From Malurus cyaneus samueli (taxonomy: Eukaryota; Chordata; Aves; Passeriformes; Maluridae): a stretch of DNA of 64,000 nt. Positions within the stretch are counted from its first letter, which is position 1. The number at the start of each line of letters is the position of its first letter. The position numbers and the translations under genes are program-made. Positions 23,911 through 37,485 of the stretch are shown in pieces. A model generated the notes under the pieces. The model saw only the letters and a program-made list of their open reading frames with translations. It did no database searches and was not told the DNA's origin. The stretch spans positions 42,987,791 to 43,051,790 of the forward strand of contig CM019236.1 of assembly GCA_009741485.1 (NCBI GenBank), read 5' to 3'.

Positions 23911-26900
23911 ATACAGATGAGTTTTGTGTTATCATGTCAAAAAGTTTGTGAGAGCAGCTTACTGATGCTCTGATAGGCTTTGGAGTAATGTGTCTTGCTT
24001 GCCATTTTACTGACAGTGAATAATTCTCTGAATTAACTTAAAGCTGTAAAGGATATATACACATCTTTTTGTTTTATTGCACAATCTTTAGACAAAATGC
24101 AAAACTGGGACATGTTTCCCATTAGGTTGATTAGCAAAGTACAGCTGATAAAACACTTCACAATATCAACTACAGATACCTAAACATAAATCACTTTTTG
24201 CCTTGTTTAAATGCAATATGATGCTTTATTCTTGTTAATCTTCAGTTTCAGATAATTCAAGGCATGGTGATGGAAGCAATTTGTTCTCTGCTATTTTTAG
24301 TCCAAGAATAGGTGTATTCATGCAACAATGAAATAATGACTCATGTCTGAAGCAAGGCATTTAGGGTGTAATTTTTAAGTTTTCTTTTCCTATTCAAGGA
24401 GAGGGTAGTGGGGAGGGACAGAATCACAATGTGAAGGAAAATTGGATCTTTATCAGCCAAGGTTGGAGGAGTAAAATGGAGTAATTTTTTTCAGCAGGTT
24501 GTGTGATATGTGAAAAGAGAGACAATTTGCAAAGTTTAAATGGGGTTCAAAGGAACCATATACATTCTTCCACCAGGTAAGGCAAAGCTATGTTTTTGGA
24601 AGACTTTGCAAAATGAGTCACAAGGTGGAAGGTGCCTGTGTTTCTCATTCAGCCTCAAAACACAGCAGTCATTAACATGAAACAACTTCAGAAAATACCC
24701 CAAGCAGCCATCCTCCTTATTATGTAAATATAATGCACCCAGTGAGGGCTTGGCTCCAGTGAAATTCATTCAGAGCAGAGAATCTTGGAGGAGAAGCAGG
24801 CAGATCTGTAACAAAACCAAAACATTTGCTTTCTGTCTGTATTCAGCAAGCAGCTGCAGATTCCCTGCGACACACACAAAAAAAAGCTCTATTTATACAT
24901 GCCAACAATACTAGCAAATTCCAGAGCCTGCTGGAGCATTCTTGCAATATGAAAACAAACTTGATTTTTCAGTGACAGGAGGAAGATGTGAAAATGGGGG
25001 CTCTCACTGACTCATCATAATCATGGGAGTTATTACAAAACTAAATTGTTCTTCTAAACTACTGTTTCCACACAAACAACTCTGTTGCAATTGTGAAGGC
25101 AAATGTCTTAGTGGAAATAGGCCCCTCTGTTACTAAAAATGTTGCTATCTTCCTTTCCTGTAGATTTAATTTAAGAAAATTCTTATACCTCCTTGTCTTA
25201 TTTTAAAAGAACTACCATTACATTAACTTTTCCTCACATATGCTTTTCAAATACAGCTTGTGTTTTATTGTAGTACCAAAGCTGTAATCAAGGGCCTGGT
25301 CTACTGCCTTCATATCTTTTTTTTTCCTATTTATTCAAACTTTTCTGCTTGGAATGGGTAACATTTTTGATCATACCTCCTCAGATGTATTACACCAAAT
25401 TTCCATACTCTTTTTGCTTCCAGAGAATGGAAATTTTCTGCTATACAGGTGTATCCAGAACAAATGCTGTATGTACATCAGGCCAGCAGTCAGGTTTTAG
25501 AGATGCTCTCTGAACCTTTTCCTTGTTCTTAATTCTGCTCTTCAAATGTCTAATCCACTTTTGTCCTCTGTGAACAGATGCAGCCCCTTCTGCTTGTGTT
25601 GAAACCCTTGCAAGGAATTCTGGCAACAATAGTTAATTGCAGGCAGGGATAGCCATATATTTTTTCCACTTAGAAAAGTGTTCAGAGAACTGGATGCTTT
25701 CAGTAGTGGCTCTCTGACCTTTGGGTGCAGCTCGGGGCTGTGCTGCAGAACCCTCTCTGGGAGGAAATGTGGATTTCTTTTTTGCCTAGAGGGAAATTCA
25801 GCTGTGCCTAAGGAAGACTAGAGCCCTCACTGCAGACAGGCAGAGGAGCTCTGCAGAAAGACGAGCACTTTGAGAGCACAGTTAATGATGAAGTTACAAG
25901 GACATTTTGCATCTGCTTCTGCATTGAAGAAGTCTTTCAGTTAGAAACATACAGAAATGAGGGGAGTTCTTCAGTTATAGCCCATGAACAAAACCTCAAT
26001 GAGTTTGAGAATATGGGAGGAATATGGGTTATTCCACTGTTTGAGCTAAATGGTGATAAAAACTGGGCACAAGGTGAAAAGACCCATATTAAATTAGGTT
26101 TCGTAAATCAAATTCTGGGTTTATTTGAAATTTGTCTTGAAGCTCATTTTCTAGCTAAAGAATACCAGTATAATTTAGGGTACTTTCTCTTCCACCTTCC
26201 AGTGGTTCATTTGCACTTCAAAGCAATGATTCAGACTTAATTCAGCCTTAACTATCATGACCTAATTAACTTCTTTATGTTGCAGACCATGTCTGAATAT
26301 ATGATATGCTTTGCCATGTTGAGGGCTTTTCCTAATTAGTTTTATCTCTTACAGCACTTCCCCTTTCCTTTCCATGCCTGTGCATTTTCCTCAAAGATTT
26401 TCCATGGAAGGAAGCAATGGAAGTTTCAAAGCTTTTGTTTAAAGCACTTCAAAATCCAGATAGATTATATAAGTTAAGTCTGCTTAACTTGTTTGTATTA
26501 TGTACAGAGGCTTCCTACATAGAAATGGTGCTTGCTTGTGTTTCAACATATTTCATATTAATTCATGTTATTTCATCCTGAATGATTACAAAATACACTA
26601 GGCTTCAGCAACCTGAAAGCAGATAGCTCACCCTTTTTTTCTTGGAAAGGAAAAAAATTACAGTTTTCTGGGAACATGGAAACATTCCAGCAATGGTTTT
26701 TTTTTGGTTTACTGGTAAATTTAATCAATTTCATACCCCCAGAAGTTTACAGGAGCAGTACAAACTAAAACATCTTTAGAAGTAGTTTTGTCTGAGATTG
26801 TCTCAAAAAACTGGAAGGTTAAAAAAAATGACATTAACTTACAACTATTTGAGTTCTGTTCCTGGCAATTGCTGTGTGAGACCTACAGAAATAAGCAGAG

Positions 26901-28512
26901 CATCGAAGTTGAAAGAGAAATATAACTTCTGATTAACTCATTAGCCAATTAAAATACTTGATGCCTTTTTTTCCAAAAGTTATCTAGAAACCCCAACCCA
27001 ATTAGTTATTGGAGATGATGTTTCTATGGCTTTGAAAATATGTAGAATTTCTCTTGGAATCTCTCTTATTTTTGTGGAAGATACCTATGCACAGAAAAAC
27101 TATGCAATTCCTTGTCATTGGTCTTTTGGTTGGACAAATGTGCTAAAAGGTTAAAAATTAATAGGTTGAATTAGTGGATCTGCTAGACCTGGTAAGCAAA
27201 GAGGAATAGGTTTTGGTTGTGGGTTAGTCTTAGGTGCTATATTCTTGATAGCTGGCATTTGAGGGTGGACACTGATGGGGATGTTCCTCTATAGCATTTT
27301 TTCATTCTATTCAAAGCATCTGCTTTACCATCACATGATGATGGTAAAAAGATACTAGATGGATCACAGTTTGCCCTGTAAATCATGAATTGTATTAATC
27401 AGTATAGCTGAAAATTATTTACAAGGGACAAAATTCAAAAGGGTAAGTTCTCCTCTACTGCTTTTAAACACTTGAAGAATAGGCCCAAGCCAACAAAAAT
27501 ACTTTAATGAACAATTCTTGATACCTGCTACTGTGCTGTTTCCTACACTAAGTCCTTGCATAACTGAAAAGAATGTTCTTTTTACAAGGACACACATTAC
27601 AAGAAAAGGTAAGCAAAATTTGGGACAAATGTTGTAATACTGCCAAGAGCAGGTTTCAGAGTAAAAAAGACACATTTTATGAAAGATAAATTAAGGTCCA
27701 TTGAAAGAAATCTTGGACTTCAAATCGACAGAAGTTTTCATACTCAAATTTAGACTCCTTTTTAAATAAACCTGAAGGTTAAAGCACATGAGATTTTGAA
27801 GAAACCCCTAAATATTTTTTTTAACTTTAATCAATTCTGTCAAGAAGCATATCACAAGATGCAAAATCTATTCCAATTTAGTTTGGCTAAAAATTCAGCT
27901 CTATCTCCATGAGAGATTCAAATCTTGACAAAAATAGAGTGTTCCCTCTATTAATATAAGGTTTTCAGTTTCTACTTCATTGTACATTTCAAATATTCCT
28001 AAAGAGGCTTTGTCTGAACTGAAACCCTCCACAGGTGTGTGTGTGTGTGTGCTAAGCAGGGGCTGTGTGGAAGAATGCTGTTTTGGGAGACAAGCCGAAG
28101 AAATGAAACTTCTGTCCCATAAGATTGTGTTTCAAAGTGGAGAAGTTAATTGCATGGAAAAACTCATTTTCTGTTCAGCACCAGATGTCAGCAGAGCTTT
28201 AGGTAGCTCTGCTTTACAGTCTAGCTCTTTGGAATATATGTAACACATCACACACCATACCAGATCTACACTAACATGATAGCCATGTGATGAATCACTA
28301 AGGGGTGAGGAATTGCTGCTCTCTATCCTTCCCCAGATGTCTCCTTGTGCCCCGTGTGTGAGCAGCTCGGTGCTTTGTGGTGCGTGCTTCCATCCTCCTG
28401 CTCTGTTTCCCCAGAGACTGCTCAGGCACAGCTGTCAATTGCTCCCCCTGCAAGAGGCACTCTGCTGCTGGCTAACTCACCCAACAGCCAACACCACCTG
28501 CTTTTGTGATTC
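23911..28512. other. Non-coding DNA, one short palindrome and a short TG run
   Basis: About 4.6 kb of AT-rich sequence without recognised genes. A 10-bp inverted repeat is at 27,324-27,348 and a short TG repeat at about 28,035-28,051. Confidence 0.55.
27324..27348. repeat. Perfect 10-bp inverted repeat, 5-nt loop
   Basis: Arms TTTACCATCA (27,324-27,333) and TGATGGTAAA (27,339-27,348) flank a CATGA loop. No gene context. Confidence 0.9.
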
Positions 28513-29037
28513 TGTGGGTTGATCCCAGGCAGCAGCTAAGCTCACTCCCAGTCTGACTCCAACCTCCCAGTGGGATGGGAGAAAAAAGTGGAAGCCAAAC
28601 CAAACCAAGCAAGTAAGTGTGGTTCAAAGTGGAGACAGGTTAATAAACAAAGAATTAAATTGGGGGGGAAAAAAAAAGAAAGCAAGTGATAATAAGACAA
28701 TTGCACACCTGTGCAGCAGCAGAGTCACATCCAGCCAACTTCCAAGAGTACCTACTTATGACAAAACTAGATTCCCCTAGTTTTTCTTGCTGAGCATGAC
28801 GTCACGTAGTATGAAGTATCTCTCCAGTCAATTCAGGTCAGCTGTCACAGTTCTTGCCATCCTAGGCTATGTCCCAGGGGAGAAGAGAGTGAGAAACAGA
28901 TGAATAGTGAGCACTACCAACCAACAGCTAAAACATTGTGGATCTTGTTATTAGCTATTTTCGTCACAACTGTAAAACACACCACCATTTGGGATGCTAT
29001 GAAGAAAATTCCACCCCAACTGGACCCACTACACAGA
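28513..29037 (+). mobile_element. LTR-like remnant, probably an avian ERVL-type solo LTR
   Basis: The stretch begins with 'tgtgggttgatccc', followed by a 'cccagtgggatgggaga' block, an A-rich middle with 'aataaac', 'gctgagcatgacgtca', and an ending block 'gctatgaagaaaatt'. It closes near a CA about 525 bases on. This order of blocks matches a long terminal repeat family common in bird genomes that I remember as ERVL-like. The exact family name is from memory and needs a repeat library search. No gag, pol or env reading frame adjoins it, so it is an old solo LTR or an isolated remnant. It is diverged and non-functional as a virus. Confidence 0.6.
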
Positions 29038-31370
29038 CGAGGCAAGCTACCCCTTGCTGCTACCCAGGGCATGCAGCATGAATATTCTTAAGTTGGTGAA
29101 GATTGCTGCTTGGTGCAGCATAGCTGAGGGGTGGATCTGCAGTGAGGCTGAGCTCTAAGTCCCGTATGTGGTGCAAACTGACCTGAGTTCGTACACAAAC
29201 ACACTGTCTTACAGGCAGCCCTTTAAGAGCATGGAGGCATATGTTTCCCTACCCACTCATTTCACCTTTCTCTAGATGCTGACACTTCTTCACAGACTAC
29301 TCACTTGAAAAACAAGCAACCAAATAAAAAAGAAAAAAGAAACAAAACAAACAGTATTCACTTGCTCATCCCATGTCCTGTCCTCATCTCTGTTCTCACT
29401 TCTTAGTAGCATGAGCTGTCGTGTTGAAGAAGTATATGGCTTGGAATCCTGGGTTCAGTGCTGTTCCCCTTAGCAACACAGGGAAGGGTTTGGAGAACAC
29501 AGTGCTTTACCTCAGCTCCAGGCTGAGATATGTTAGCCAGCCCAGGATGTCTCAAAGACCAAGAGAGAGTTCTGCTTTTTGGGAAGTTCTCTATAGCAGC
29601 TGCCCACTTTTTCCTTTCCATGTTCAATAAAGCAGTCAATGCACTTAACTATGTATCTCTTTTACTTCAGTAGGACTCTATTTGTCTTTAAGTACACCAT
29701 CAGACACCATGTGAGACTGGGATCTGCCAGAGAAGCATAACATTTCAACTCACTTCCTGTTCATGTGGACTTTTGTTAAAGAGACATCAGTTTTGTTAGC
29801 ACCTAGCCCTTTAGCTAGTTAGCCTATTAAAAAAAAAGGGAAAGGATATATAAATTAATATAAAATATCATTATATAAGACAAATGCTGTTAAGTTTTGA
29901 TCAAATGCCACTTTTGTATGCTGGGAGGCTGACCAGCCCATATTACTGGGGTTTTGCCCTTAAACATGGATTCTTCTCCTGTTTGAGGAGGACACTTCAT
30001 CTTCTAAATTAGAAAATAAGAATAATATCTACAATGATGAAATCTTTGCACTTTTTTATCACTAAAAGTGCAAAAAACATTGAGCTTTTCATTTTTCAGT
30101 TGAGCATCTGAGGAGGCAGAAAGACAGAATGACAGTCACATGTTCTGTGAACATGGGCAAGCGATACCAAAACAGAACCTGACAGGCATGAAAATTTCAG
30201 ACGACACAGATCTTTGGCGAGTGTGTAATGTGGTTTTTTTTTTCAAGAATATAATGCAGTTTTCTCAAGAATTGTATGAGATTAAGGGCTCTGCATAGCA
30301 TCATGTGAGCATTTTAACTCGGTTCCATGGAACTCCTTAGGGGCCTGATGCAGATCTTTGCTGATACATGCAAGAACCTTGTCCAGCTGTGAATTTGACT
30401 CCTGTATTATAAAACACTCTCAGTCCCATTATAAACCAATGTTGTTTTAGTTTCAAAAAATGTGACAGATTGTCTCTTACAAAAGAATGCTTCTGTGTTC
30501 TGCATAGAACATTCTAAAACATTCCCTGTATCAAGGGATTTTAATGTAACTGAAAATAATTTATTTTTTTGTTTCTCACATACTTGCAGTTTTATTTATA
30601 TTTAAATACTTTCTGCATGGGAAAAAGGAAGGGTGAGATTACAACATAAAATCTAACAGCATGTGTGCATTTCTCTGCTTCAAAATAGTCACAGGGAAAC
30701 CACTTTGTAGTCAAACATGCATATTGGCAGGCAGTGAATCCAAATCCCAGTGTATGGGAAACCACATAGAGTTTACTTGCCAGGAAAGCTTCAGGGAAAA
30801 AAAACATACCACTAACAAACTTTGAAAAAATAACTTGTATAAACTGATCTAAACACAAGTAAATAGGATAGTTTTTCTTCAGATAGAAACACTTAACTAT
30901 CATATTAAGCAAAAAGATACTGATTTTTGTTACTGTAACTGTTTTTATTGCCAACATTAGCAACAAACATGACAGGTTGCCCTCTTCCAATTGCTCCCTC
31001 AGTTGCACACAACAGGTCAAGCATGTTTCTTTTCTCCTTTTGCTGTTGTCTAGTCATTAGAAATTTGCCTTTGATGAAACTAGTACAAAACGCCTCTTTT
31101 TTTTCTTGAAAGTTTCTTTTTTTTCTGCTTTTTTTCTGCTTGTTGCACGAGGCTATTCGGAGCCCTGACAGCTTAGGGAAGATACAAGGACCACACGAGT
31201 TTGAGCATCAGCTGTCTTCTGCGATCGTTCATAACATCTGTGCTACCATATACAAGGCTCTTACTAACTCAGACTAACTGTTGTGGCAACAGCAAACATC
31301 ATGAGGCACCTAGCACTGCTGAAGATGAACTTATCACTTTAACTTTGGCAAAGCAAGCATATAATCCCTG
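29038..31370. other. Non-coding DNA, nothing recognised
   Basis: AT-rich sequence. A 142-residue minus-strand frame (30,592-31,020) has no recognisable domain. No credible exon was seen. Confidence 0.55.
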
Positions 31371-31560
31371 GACAAAAAAAAACAAACCCAAAAAAATCCC
31401 AAACCAAGCCAAGCCAGCACCCAATCCAACCCAACCCACTCCAACCTCCAACCAACTCAATAAAACTGAACATCCCCCCCCAAAAAAAAAAAAAAAAAAA
31501 AAACAAACCCGCAAAAATAAACAAAAAATAAACGAACGCCAAACCCAACCAAGCACCGCC
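31370..31560. repeat. A/C-rich low-complexity tract at the left edge of copy A
   Basis: Almost only A and C, with repeated 'ccaacc' and 'caaacc' words and a C8-A22 run at 31,474-31,503. It sits at the left boundary of the duplicated block. The other copy of that block starts beside a T/G-rich tract with T17-G9, the reverse-complement composition. Confidence 0.85.
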
Positions 31561-34500
31561 AGGCCCTCAAGTAAAATTCTTAGTTGTTTTTGTTAACAGT
31601 GTCTATGCAGCCTGTTGGAGAGTTTACAACTGTGCCTCTGAGCTGTGCAATGCGCATAAGTTTATATTAGTACCTGTCATTGCTCTGCTTGTTTCAAAAC
31701 TGAGGGATCCAAGAACCATTCAATTTTTGGCAATATTTTGGCATGGACCTTTTGGAATGAGTCTAGTCAATGTCTGCAGCCTGCCTGGCTGAAGCATTTG
31801 GAGGGAGTTCTGGCTATATTTGTGAAAAAATTCCACTGAGCATTCAAAATCAATTCAACATCAAAATAATCCTTCAAAAGGCAAGAATACAGACTAAAAT
31901 GAAAATGCTTAGTGAACTGCATCTTAAGAAGATGATTCACACAAAATATTTGTTAGATATTTGTTCTCTAGGATATTTGTCTTTTGTCTATTCTTTTGTC
32001 TTTTAATTGCTTTGTATCTGTCTCTTCCTTTTTTATATTATCCAGACTATTCCCAGTGTGGTGTGAAAATGAATAGTCTAAATAAGTCATAAAGTGGTAT
32101 AGTTTATAGGAATACAGTAGTAAATAATTAATAAACATAGTATAATAGAAGTAATAAGTTATCATGTACTAAAGTAAATGCAGTTGCGTTCGAAAAACTC
32201 AAGATACAGTTGTCAGTAAAAACTTGTAGATTCTTTTCTGGACCAGAATGAAAAAAGCTCAAATTACAATGAAGTGTATGTGAATAAATGTCAAACTCTT
32301 TTTCACAACTTTTATTGAAACAGGAAATGTCAATATTTTAAAATGTAAGCAGCCGCCACACTCCTGAGGCCTTTCTTATTTTGCCTCCCTTCTAATCTTG
32401 CTGTGTGACTATGGTAACCCTCTCTATAATACCCCAATTTTGACCCTGATTTTTAAATTATATCTTGGTCGTGTTAGAGACTAAGAAAGAAGAAGGCACA
32501 AGGTCTTGGTAGGCGTGTAAGAAGTCTGGAGTAAAAGCAGTGATTGGGCTGTCATATGGGGTCCTAAGGGAAAAAGGAAACCCATGAACAAGATAGACAG
32601 AGACACAAATAAAAGGAGAAATGTAACCATGACAAAGATGAGAAACAAACCTGAATATCTACAGGGATTAATCTATGGGATAGCAAGAAGTTTAGAACAC
32701 AAGTGGCAACTGATAAGGATGCAGACTCGAGGATGCTGGAGGGGTTGGTGGGACTGTGCCAGTAGCTGAGGATTCAAGGAAGGGAGATGTTCAAAGAAAG
32801 GGGAGGAGCAAGTTGTCTTTAGGTGAGATGGTCATTCTGTGGTTTGACTGAACCCGGCACCTAATTACTGCAATCTCTTCTACTTTCTCATTACATCACT
32901 TTTCCTATCTAACTGCACAGCCATGAAGTCAATTCCATGCAATGTCTGCTGCCAGGAACTCAGTGCCAGCTACTGGCAAACTGATGTGATGAATTGGTGC
33001 CGAACAGTTGGAGTCAGACCAGGGTCTTGGTGCCCCTGTAGTGGCAGCTACCAAAGCGAGTGGGGTGTCAATGACTGGGGCAGAGAGGGTTGGCCACCAG
33101 TAACTGGAGCTGAAATGGCAGTGTGTTTGAAAAACCATCAAACTGCTAATGGATGCAAGGTGGGGAAAGAGGTACAGCAATTGTTAGAAAGGAGAATGTC
33201 TCCTTGTTAGAAGGGAAGGTTAATATCTTGGTTTTTTTTCCCCCCATAAGGATGAAACAGAGACAATGCTGATTACCCATGAAAGCACTGTGGAGTAGGG
33301 AGAGTGGATGAACAGTATTCAGATTCCAGATGTATAGCCAGATCTTTAATTTCCTGTAGGTATTAGGTGACGTTAGAAAATCCCTACTGGTAAGAGTAAG
33401 GATTGTGGGGAAAGGCTAATCAAAGAAATAATTTTGGGCCCCAAAGCTGTATCTAAACTAGATAATTAGTAATTAATAATTAGTTTATCTTGACATGGGC
33501 ACCCAAGCAACCAGTCTTATCACTTTTGTGCTTCTACAGAATAGTTGGTCAGAATCTCCATTGGAAAATGTGCTGAATCAGCAACAAAAAACTCTAAGAC
33601 CCTCTGTGAAAGGTCGCTCTTCAGCCTTTTTTTCCCAGATATTCTTTCTGTAGAATGGCCACCTCTCGCTACTTGTCTACTCTGCTGGAGGAGAAGAGTT
33701 CAAGAAAGCAGACTTCATGTGCTTCATCACTGTAGCATGAAGGCCTGGTGTGACATTGTGTGAATACTCATTTTCTTCTGGAAAACTGGATGCTTCTCCT
33801 TTAGTGGTCTGCTTGGCATTCTTGCACACACAGCAGACCACAGCACACATTGTTTGTCACCTAACACTACATAAACTATGTTTAGCTTTGTCCCCACTCA
33901 ATAATGAAAGTGTGGCAATAATTTTGCTGCACAGCGGCCTGGACAACTGTCTCCAGAACCTAGAGAAGTCTGCTGCTTTGTGCTGTTTTTGAACTTTTGC
34001 TGGTTAATTGATGCACTGAGTGTGATAGAAAGCATCTAAAAAACCCCACAAACTACAGTTTTGTGTTCTCGGGTATTTATATAAACGCCAGTGTGCCATC
34101 TCAGAACTGCTGTCATGCAGACTTTTGAAATAGAGATCTCATTTTTCTTTGTTTGAGAGTGTGCAAGATAGAGTTGATGGGCTATTTTTCATACAGACGA
34201 ATGGTGTTGAGAAGTTACAACAATTTAAGCAAAGAGAGCAATAGATCAGTAATCTAGGGATTAAGTTCGTCTCGGCACACTGCTCTCGGGGAATGGAAAA
34301 ATGTCAGCTGAAAAGCTGGAATGGGTGTGTAGCAGCTCAGTCTTTGCCACGACACTGAACTTCTCAAGAATCATATGTTTCCCCTTTACGATGAAAGCAG
34401 TGTCCTCTAAAGACCAGGCATTGATTGTTGAGTCGGGAAAGCCATGATCGCAATCCACCCATTCCCAATTCCAGTGGCAATTAAAGTCCTAGACTATAAG

Positions 34501-34968
34501 TTTTAATACACAGCTTGTGTGGAGGGTGACTGGGACATTCTTGTGGTGATGTCTTGCATGAATCACAAAAGCTAGCCATACGAGATGTAACTTTGTGCTC
34601 TGTGTAGCTGGACCGTGTGATATAGAAGATGTGATAGTATGGACTAGTATTTTGATGCGTGTGTTGTGTTCTGGTGTTTGTCGTGGATCTATGCTGTCAA
34701 CGCAAGAGCCAGTTAACATGAGTTTACTAACACCTTTTTGAAGGTTTCGAATACCTGTTTCCTAACATAAATCTGTTTAATTGATTGCAGAAGCCTTGAC
34801 AGTCTTCATAATAAACCTTGGTATATTCAGAGGCTTTGATCAGGAGTGTCAGTTCGTCTGTTATCATCTTCCTCAACTGCTGATGAAGCAAAGGTTTTGT
34901 GCGTCAGTTATATCCACTATGGGCGGCACAAGAAGCCACTGGATTTGTTGTCACTGTATAGCAATGCT

Positions 34969-35672
34969 CTGGATAGGGTACTCTGGGGGCAATCATTGAG
35001 GGCAAGTCGTATACAAACAAGTGCAGGTCAGTACCCTGCGCAGTATATGTGTAAGGTGTGTCCTGGGCGTGACACTCACGTCCAGTGTCACCATCGCCGC
35101 CCGAGAGGCGGAGGAGGGATAGTCTGCTCTGCTCTGGGCTGGGCGGCCTCAAATGCGTAGTTGGCTGGGGAGGACGTTCCGGCTGAACAGAACAAAAAGG
35201 CATTAAGTTCTTAGAGACTATCCAAAGAGTGGTACATAAGGTGATTGAAGGACCTGAGGAGAAGTCATAAGACGCGCGTGGCTGAGGTCACTTGGTCTGT
35301 TTTACCAGCTGGATATGTAGGAGCACTGAGTGAGATATCGATATATTCTAGTGGCTTCCATTTGTGAGGATTGGTATAGTTGGAAGGGGCAAATTCTGGA
35401 TGTTTCTGTGCCGGTGAATGACTGCCATGGGATGGTCTGGTGTTTGTCAGGGGAGGTTTAGGCTTGAATATTAAGAAAAATTCTTCTATAGAACATGATT
35501 CCCCAGGGGATATTGGTTGCAATCTACCACCATGGCAGAGATTAAAAGAACATTTGGACAATGCCTGCAGGCACGGGGGTGGTGTGGGCATCGCTCCTGT
35601 GCAGGGCCAGGAGGGCTGGACCTCGATGACCCTTGGGGAGACTAGGCGCTCACTATTTTATGATTCTATACA
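34969..35672 (+). repeat. CR1 LINE 3' end in copy A, noisy
   Basis: It matches the CR1 at 55,679-56,343 along its length: 'attgagggcaagt', 'tctgctctgctctg', 'ggcattaagttcttagagac', 'gggatggtctggtgtt', 'ttttatgattctat'. Many extra bases have been inserted relative to the other copy. Confidence 0.85.
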
Positions 35673-37299
35673 GAACGAGTGGCTGAAATATACAGTGTAT
35701 GGGCTTGACTTGGAAGTTGTTTCTCGCACACTTTGCTTCAGTTGTTGTACTAAGTGAATATATAAGGGACGTTCAAAAAAGTGACATGGAAGTTATCCTG
35801 CCCATTGAACTGTATCCATACTATACGCAACTTTTGCTGAAAGCAGAATGGTGACTCGGGAGGCACTGAATTCACGTAGTGTGGCATTGCAGTATGCTCG
35901 ACATCACTCACAAATGCTAGTGATCGAGGCTCTTCCCCCGCCCAATTTTTCTGGTTGTCTTGATAACTATCAGTGCAAAAACTTAGCTTGTATAAGATTT
36001 TATTTTTTCAGACTAAACCGGTGATCAGGAAGATGTTACGCAATTTGAAAGTAAGTGCTGCGAGGTGCTGTTGGCTGAAAATCTGTAGTTATAGGAGAAG
36101 ATGTTTAAAACCATACGTATCTTCTGAAGGACTTGCCTAAATGCGACTTTCCCAGAATAGTAATTACGTAGATAGCAAATGTAAGCTAACGCAAGCTTAG
36201 TGTCATTGGGTGCTCTGAATGCAATATTGTGAACCCACATCTGGCTTTGGAATGGGGATAGAGAGTAAGTGGTGTTTTCGTCACATTGTTTTGATGTGTT
36301 TCGATGAGTGCCATGTAAAATGGAAGAAGAAATGTGAAGGGAAAAAAAAAGACATTTTCTGTAATAAAAAGAGTAGTCCGCTGTCCTGTTGTTTATTGTC
36401 AGATGGCATTAAATAAGATGGTTAGACAGCGTAGGGATATGTTCTAATTTAATGAGAGGATGTAAGAGATGGGAATCGTGAGTCGAAGGATAGTGTTTGA
36501 TAATTAAAACAGGTAACGTGATCACGATATATACTGGTTTGATATGTAGGGTTCATCGTGGGCGGTGGTGTAGTTGGATAGTCTGCTGCTATGGGGAGAG
36601 AGCTAAATGCCGTGGGCATAAGGAAGTTTTTTAATGCCATCATTGTGTCAGAAAGCCGAAGAAACATATCAGCAGCTGTACTAGTCCAGAATATCGTGAG
36701 TTCCTAGTTACAGGATTGTCAGTGCAAATAGATCTCGTTTGTTTAGTCACTGGCCGGCGCGATGCTCGCAAAGAATGTGAGGTGGTATTGCGCCAGTTGA
36801 AGTGACATGCAGCTATTCCTCTTGTAAAATTTTTTAATTATTTTCTTTGTTTTTATCCCTGTCATTGTTCTATTGCTAAGGACTCACTTCAGGGAGCCAT
36901 GAATTAACTGATGCAGATATCTAAGCGGGAAAGGCCAGGAGATACTCTTCTTTCCCTGTGAGGTTTAGATACTCTATAGGACACTGAGTGTGTAAGTGTA
37001 CCACGTGGTTGAAGTGGTCCCACACTCCACATTCGATAATTTTGCAGGATTTTTCGTGTCATAATACAGCTGAAAAATGGTGGCCAAGTAACATGGGAAT
37101 GATAGCTCGGCAGTGAATTGGCTGTAGACGTTGGAAAAAATTCGGAGTAGAATACTTGGTTTCAGATGGTGGGTGCTTTTATGATTACAGGCAATCTGGA
37201 AGTGCTAGAATATGATGGTACTAGTCATGTCCTCTAGATATACTGAGCACTACCTTGTTGGCGAAATGTCTTTATTTAATGGGTTCCAGGTGTGCGAGT

Positions 37300-37485
37300 G
37301 CAGAGCGGTTCGTCACAAGTGTTGTAGGATGTCTCCCACAGAAGTGAGGAGAAATCGAGATACAAATTCGCTTGCCACTGGTGAACAGGATCTCTTTAGT
37401 AGGGAACCTTGTACAGATCAAGTCCGGAAGAAGATGGGTGATGAGAACCACTGGATAGTTAACATTCAGCAATGTCAGGTTTTAT
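37300..37485 (+). repeat. CR1 LINE fragment in copy A, noisy
   Basis: It corresponds to 57,745-57,910 in copy B. Recognisable words are 'gatgtctcc', 'gatgagaacc' and 'cagcaatgtcaggttt'. It is too disturbed to identify without the cleaner copy. Confidence 0.6.
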
